From: an uncultured bacterium
Lineage (GTDB): Bacteria > Hydrogenedentota > Hydrogenedentia > Hydrogenedentales > CAILVY01
NCBI GenBank assembly: GCA_937951485.1
Contig: CALEDJ010000039.1
Span: 1-62,987, forward strand
Length of the DNA: 62,987 bases
Reading direction: 5' to 3'
Position numbers and translations under genes: made by a program. Each line of letters begins with the position of its first letter. The first letter of the stretch is position 1. This document shows positions 61,448-62,987 of this stretch, one piece after another. The notes below the pieces were generated by a model that saw only the letters and a program-made list of their open reading frames with translations, made no database searches and was not told the origin of the DNA.

Positions 61448-62506
61448 ATGCATTTGAGTAAAGAGGAAATTCTCTATTGGCTCAAAGAGGATGACACAGG
61501 CCGTCTGGAGGCCCTGTACGAGGAAGCCGACCGGGTTCGCCGGGAAAATGTGGGGGATGCGGTACACCTGCGCGGGCTGATTGAAATATCAAATATCTGC
61601 TCGCGGGAATGCGGCTATTGCGGTTTACGTGCTGACAATCAGGGCGTGGAACGTTACCGCATGTCGCAGGAGGAAATCCTGCAATGCGCGCGGCAAGCCG
61701 TGGACTACGGCTACGGCACCGTCGTAATGCAGTCCGGTGAGGACTACGGCATCACGCGTGAATGGATGTCAGACCTGATCCGCGCCATCAAAACCGAGAC
61801 CCCGCTGGCGGTCACACTCAGCCTGGGGGAGCGGCCCGATGAGGACCTTGTTGCATGGCGCGAAGCAGGCGCAGACCGGTATCTCTTGCGGTTTGAGACC
61901 TCCGACCCCCAATTGTATTGCATCATCCATCCTGCGCCCAAAGGACGGCCCGGCCGGGACCGCATCGCCATGCTGCGGAGGCTTCGAGAACTTGGCTACG
62001 AAGTCGGCAGCGGTGTCATGGTGGGCATCCCCGGACAGACCTACGCCTCGCTCGCGCATGATATTGCATTGTTTCAGGAATTGGACCTCGACATGGTCGG
62101 CGTCGGCCCCTATATCGCCCATCCCTCAACGCCGTTAGGGTCCCGCGCAGTACTCCCCCTTGCGCCCGAGGGCGAACAAGCGCCCAACTCAGAGGAAATG
62201 ACTTACAAGGTGGTGGCGCTCACGCGCCTCGCCTGTCCCCAGGCAAACATCCCCAGCACCACGGCCCTCGCCACGCTCAATCTCGCCCAAGGGCGCGAAC
62301 TCGGCCTGCAACGGGGCGCAAACATCGTCATGCCCAACCTGACGCCGCCGCAGTACCGCGTTTTGTATGAGATATACCCGGCGAAGGCGTGTATCCAGGA
62401 AGACGCCGTTGCATGTCACACCTGCATGAAAGCGCGCATTCGGTCTATTGGCCGCACCGTGGGCGTGGGATCCGGCGGACGAAAGAGACATGCGGAGAAT
62501 ACCTGA
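61448..62506 (+). CDS. hydE: [FeFe] hydrogenase maturase HydE
   Basis: The 352-residue radical-SAM enzyme acts on the HydG product during H-cluster 2Fe assembly. The cluster ligands are Cys51, Cys55 and Cys58 (CSRECGYC), followed by VVMQSGEDYGITREW and GVGPYIAHPSTPLG typical of HydE. C-terminal cysteines (CHTC region) may hold the optional second cluster. The start at 61448 follows AAGGGAG; an upstream frame overlapping hydF is a shadow. It is the last gene of the maturation operon. Confidence 0.96.
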   Translation: MHLSKEEILYWLKEDDTGRLEALYEEADRVRRENVGDAVHLRGLIEISNICSRECGYCGLRADNQGVERYRMSQEEILQCARQAVDYGYGTVVMQSGEDYGITREWMSDLIRAIKTETPLAVTLSLGERPDEDLVAWREAGADRYLLRFETSDPQLYCIIHPAPKGRPGRDRIAMLRRLRELGYEVGSGVMVGIPGQTYASLAHDIALFQELDLDMVGVGPYIAHPSTPLGSRAVLPLAPEGEQAPNSEEMTYKVVALTRLACPQANIPSTTALATLNLAQGRELGLQRGANIVMPNLTPPQYRVLYEIYPAKACIQEDAVACHTCMKARIRSIGRTVGVGSGGRKRHAENT

Positions 62507-62735
62507 AACGGCTGTCAGCGGGGCGGACAAAGCGGACCATCAGAACAGGGAACAACAAGTCGGAAAGACAACGATGCCAATAAAGCCCCGGCAAACAACG
62601 GGATTGCCGGAAAAAAACGCGCTGAATCAACCAACAATTTCCACGTCGTCCATCACGTCCACCTTGTTCATAGAATATCAGTGCTGTCCAAAATATTCTT
62701 CGCGTTGAGAATAGCCTTCGATCAGATTGGCCTTC

Positions 62736-62987
62736 CCCCTCACCCCACCCCTCTCCCGGAGGGAGAGGGAGCGACAGCATTACGCAGGTTGCGCGGTAAA
62801 CACCCTCTCCCGCTGGTAGAGGGCGCAACAGCATTCCTCAGGTTGTGCGGTAAACACCCTCTCCCGGAGGGAGAGGGAGCGACAGCATTGCGCAGGTTGC
62901 GCGGTAAACACCCTCTCCCGGAGGGAGAGGGTGCGACAGCATTGCTCAGGTTGTGCGGTAAACACCCTCTCCCGCTGGTAGAGGGCG
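62736..62987. repeat. 54-bp tandem repeat array running off the right edge
   Basis: After the same 22-mer as at 33524, a unit of 54 bp recurs at about 62747, 62801, 62855, 62909 and 62963, each with a CCCTCTCCC-type hairpin and a GCGACAGCATT...CAGGTTG...CGGTAAA linker. The linkers are conserved, unlike CRISPR spacers. The unit is a multiple of three, so the minus strand stays open, but nothing suggests a real protein. 62507-62735 has no gene. Confidence 0.8.

Noticed and set aside
62747-62987. Regular 54-bp repeats that look like a second CRISPR array
   Set aside because: The segments between hairpins are conserved rather than unique and the unit is a known-style intergenic hairpin repeat.

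Overview
The window looks like chromosome from a Gram-negative, carbohydrate-degrading bacterium with hydrogenase metabolism. Outer-membrane biogenesis genes (BamD-like, LptE, RseP), a single DUF1559-type pseudopilin, several secreted glycoside hydrolases, a DUF2961/GH172 gene and a large hydrogenase region together suggest the Planctomycetota/Lentisphaerota/Hydrogenedentota neighbourhood. That placement is inferred from gene content only; there is no rRNA or other phylogenetic marker analysis behind it. Genes are dense, with many ATGA-type overlaps, and no tRNA or rRNA gene was seen.

Layout. 1-210: end of a CRISPR array without cas genes. 379-864: a small gene with a ribbon-helix-helix-like C-terminus. 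1321-10134: ribosome hibernation factor, HPr kinase, a GH57 glucanotransferase, HPr, enzyme I, then dxr and rseP; this is a regulatory-type PTS with no enzyme II in view. 10255-16368: sialidase-like protein, AGE-family epimerase, glycosyltransferase, an unusual ClpP and a glucuronate-isomerase-like protein. 16612-19813: phasin-like protein, then BamD-like, LptE and DNA polymerase III delta. 19894-23065 (minus): regulator plus membrane protein, MtfA-like peptidase and a pseudopilin. 23513-32418: MFS transporter, AAC(3)-family acetyltransferase, a minus-strand operon of lactonase, GH50-like and GH36-like enzymes, and a Tat-exported aldo/keto reductase. 32588-33483: a defective IS256-type element. 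33910-46370: lytic transglycosylase, PncC, DnaE, an oxidoreductase, citrate synthase, a zinc-ribbon membrane protein, two sugar ABC permeases and a DUF2961 enzyme.

The most interesting part is 46605-62506. A sensor kinase with two ferredoxin clusters, an [FeFe]-hydrogenase-like H-cluster module and another Fe-S motif lies in a minus-strand operon with a receiver-kinase protein. Divergent from it is a HoxFUYH-type NAD-linked [NiFe] hydrogenase operon. Its last reading frame joins the hydrogenase maturation protease to a CheY-like receiver, with an internal ribosome binding site at the junction. Next come hydG and then a TM1266-type regulator, aspA, hydF and hydE, which make up the H-cluster assembly set. 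No [FeFe] catalytic hydrogenase is encoded here, so within the window the only visible candidate client of HydEFG is the H-cluster-like sensor kinase. A plausible reading (inference) is an H2- or redox-sensing phosphorelay controlling expression or maturation of the [NiFe] enzyme.

Several intergenic repeat families are present: palindromic TTRCACCGC elements, short hairpins resembling REP sequences, and cassettes bracketed by perfect 22- to 26-bp inverted copies.
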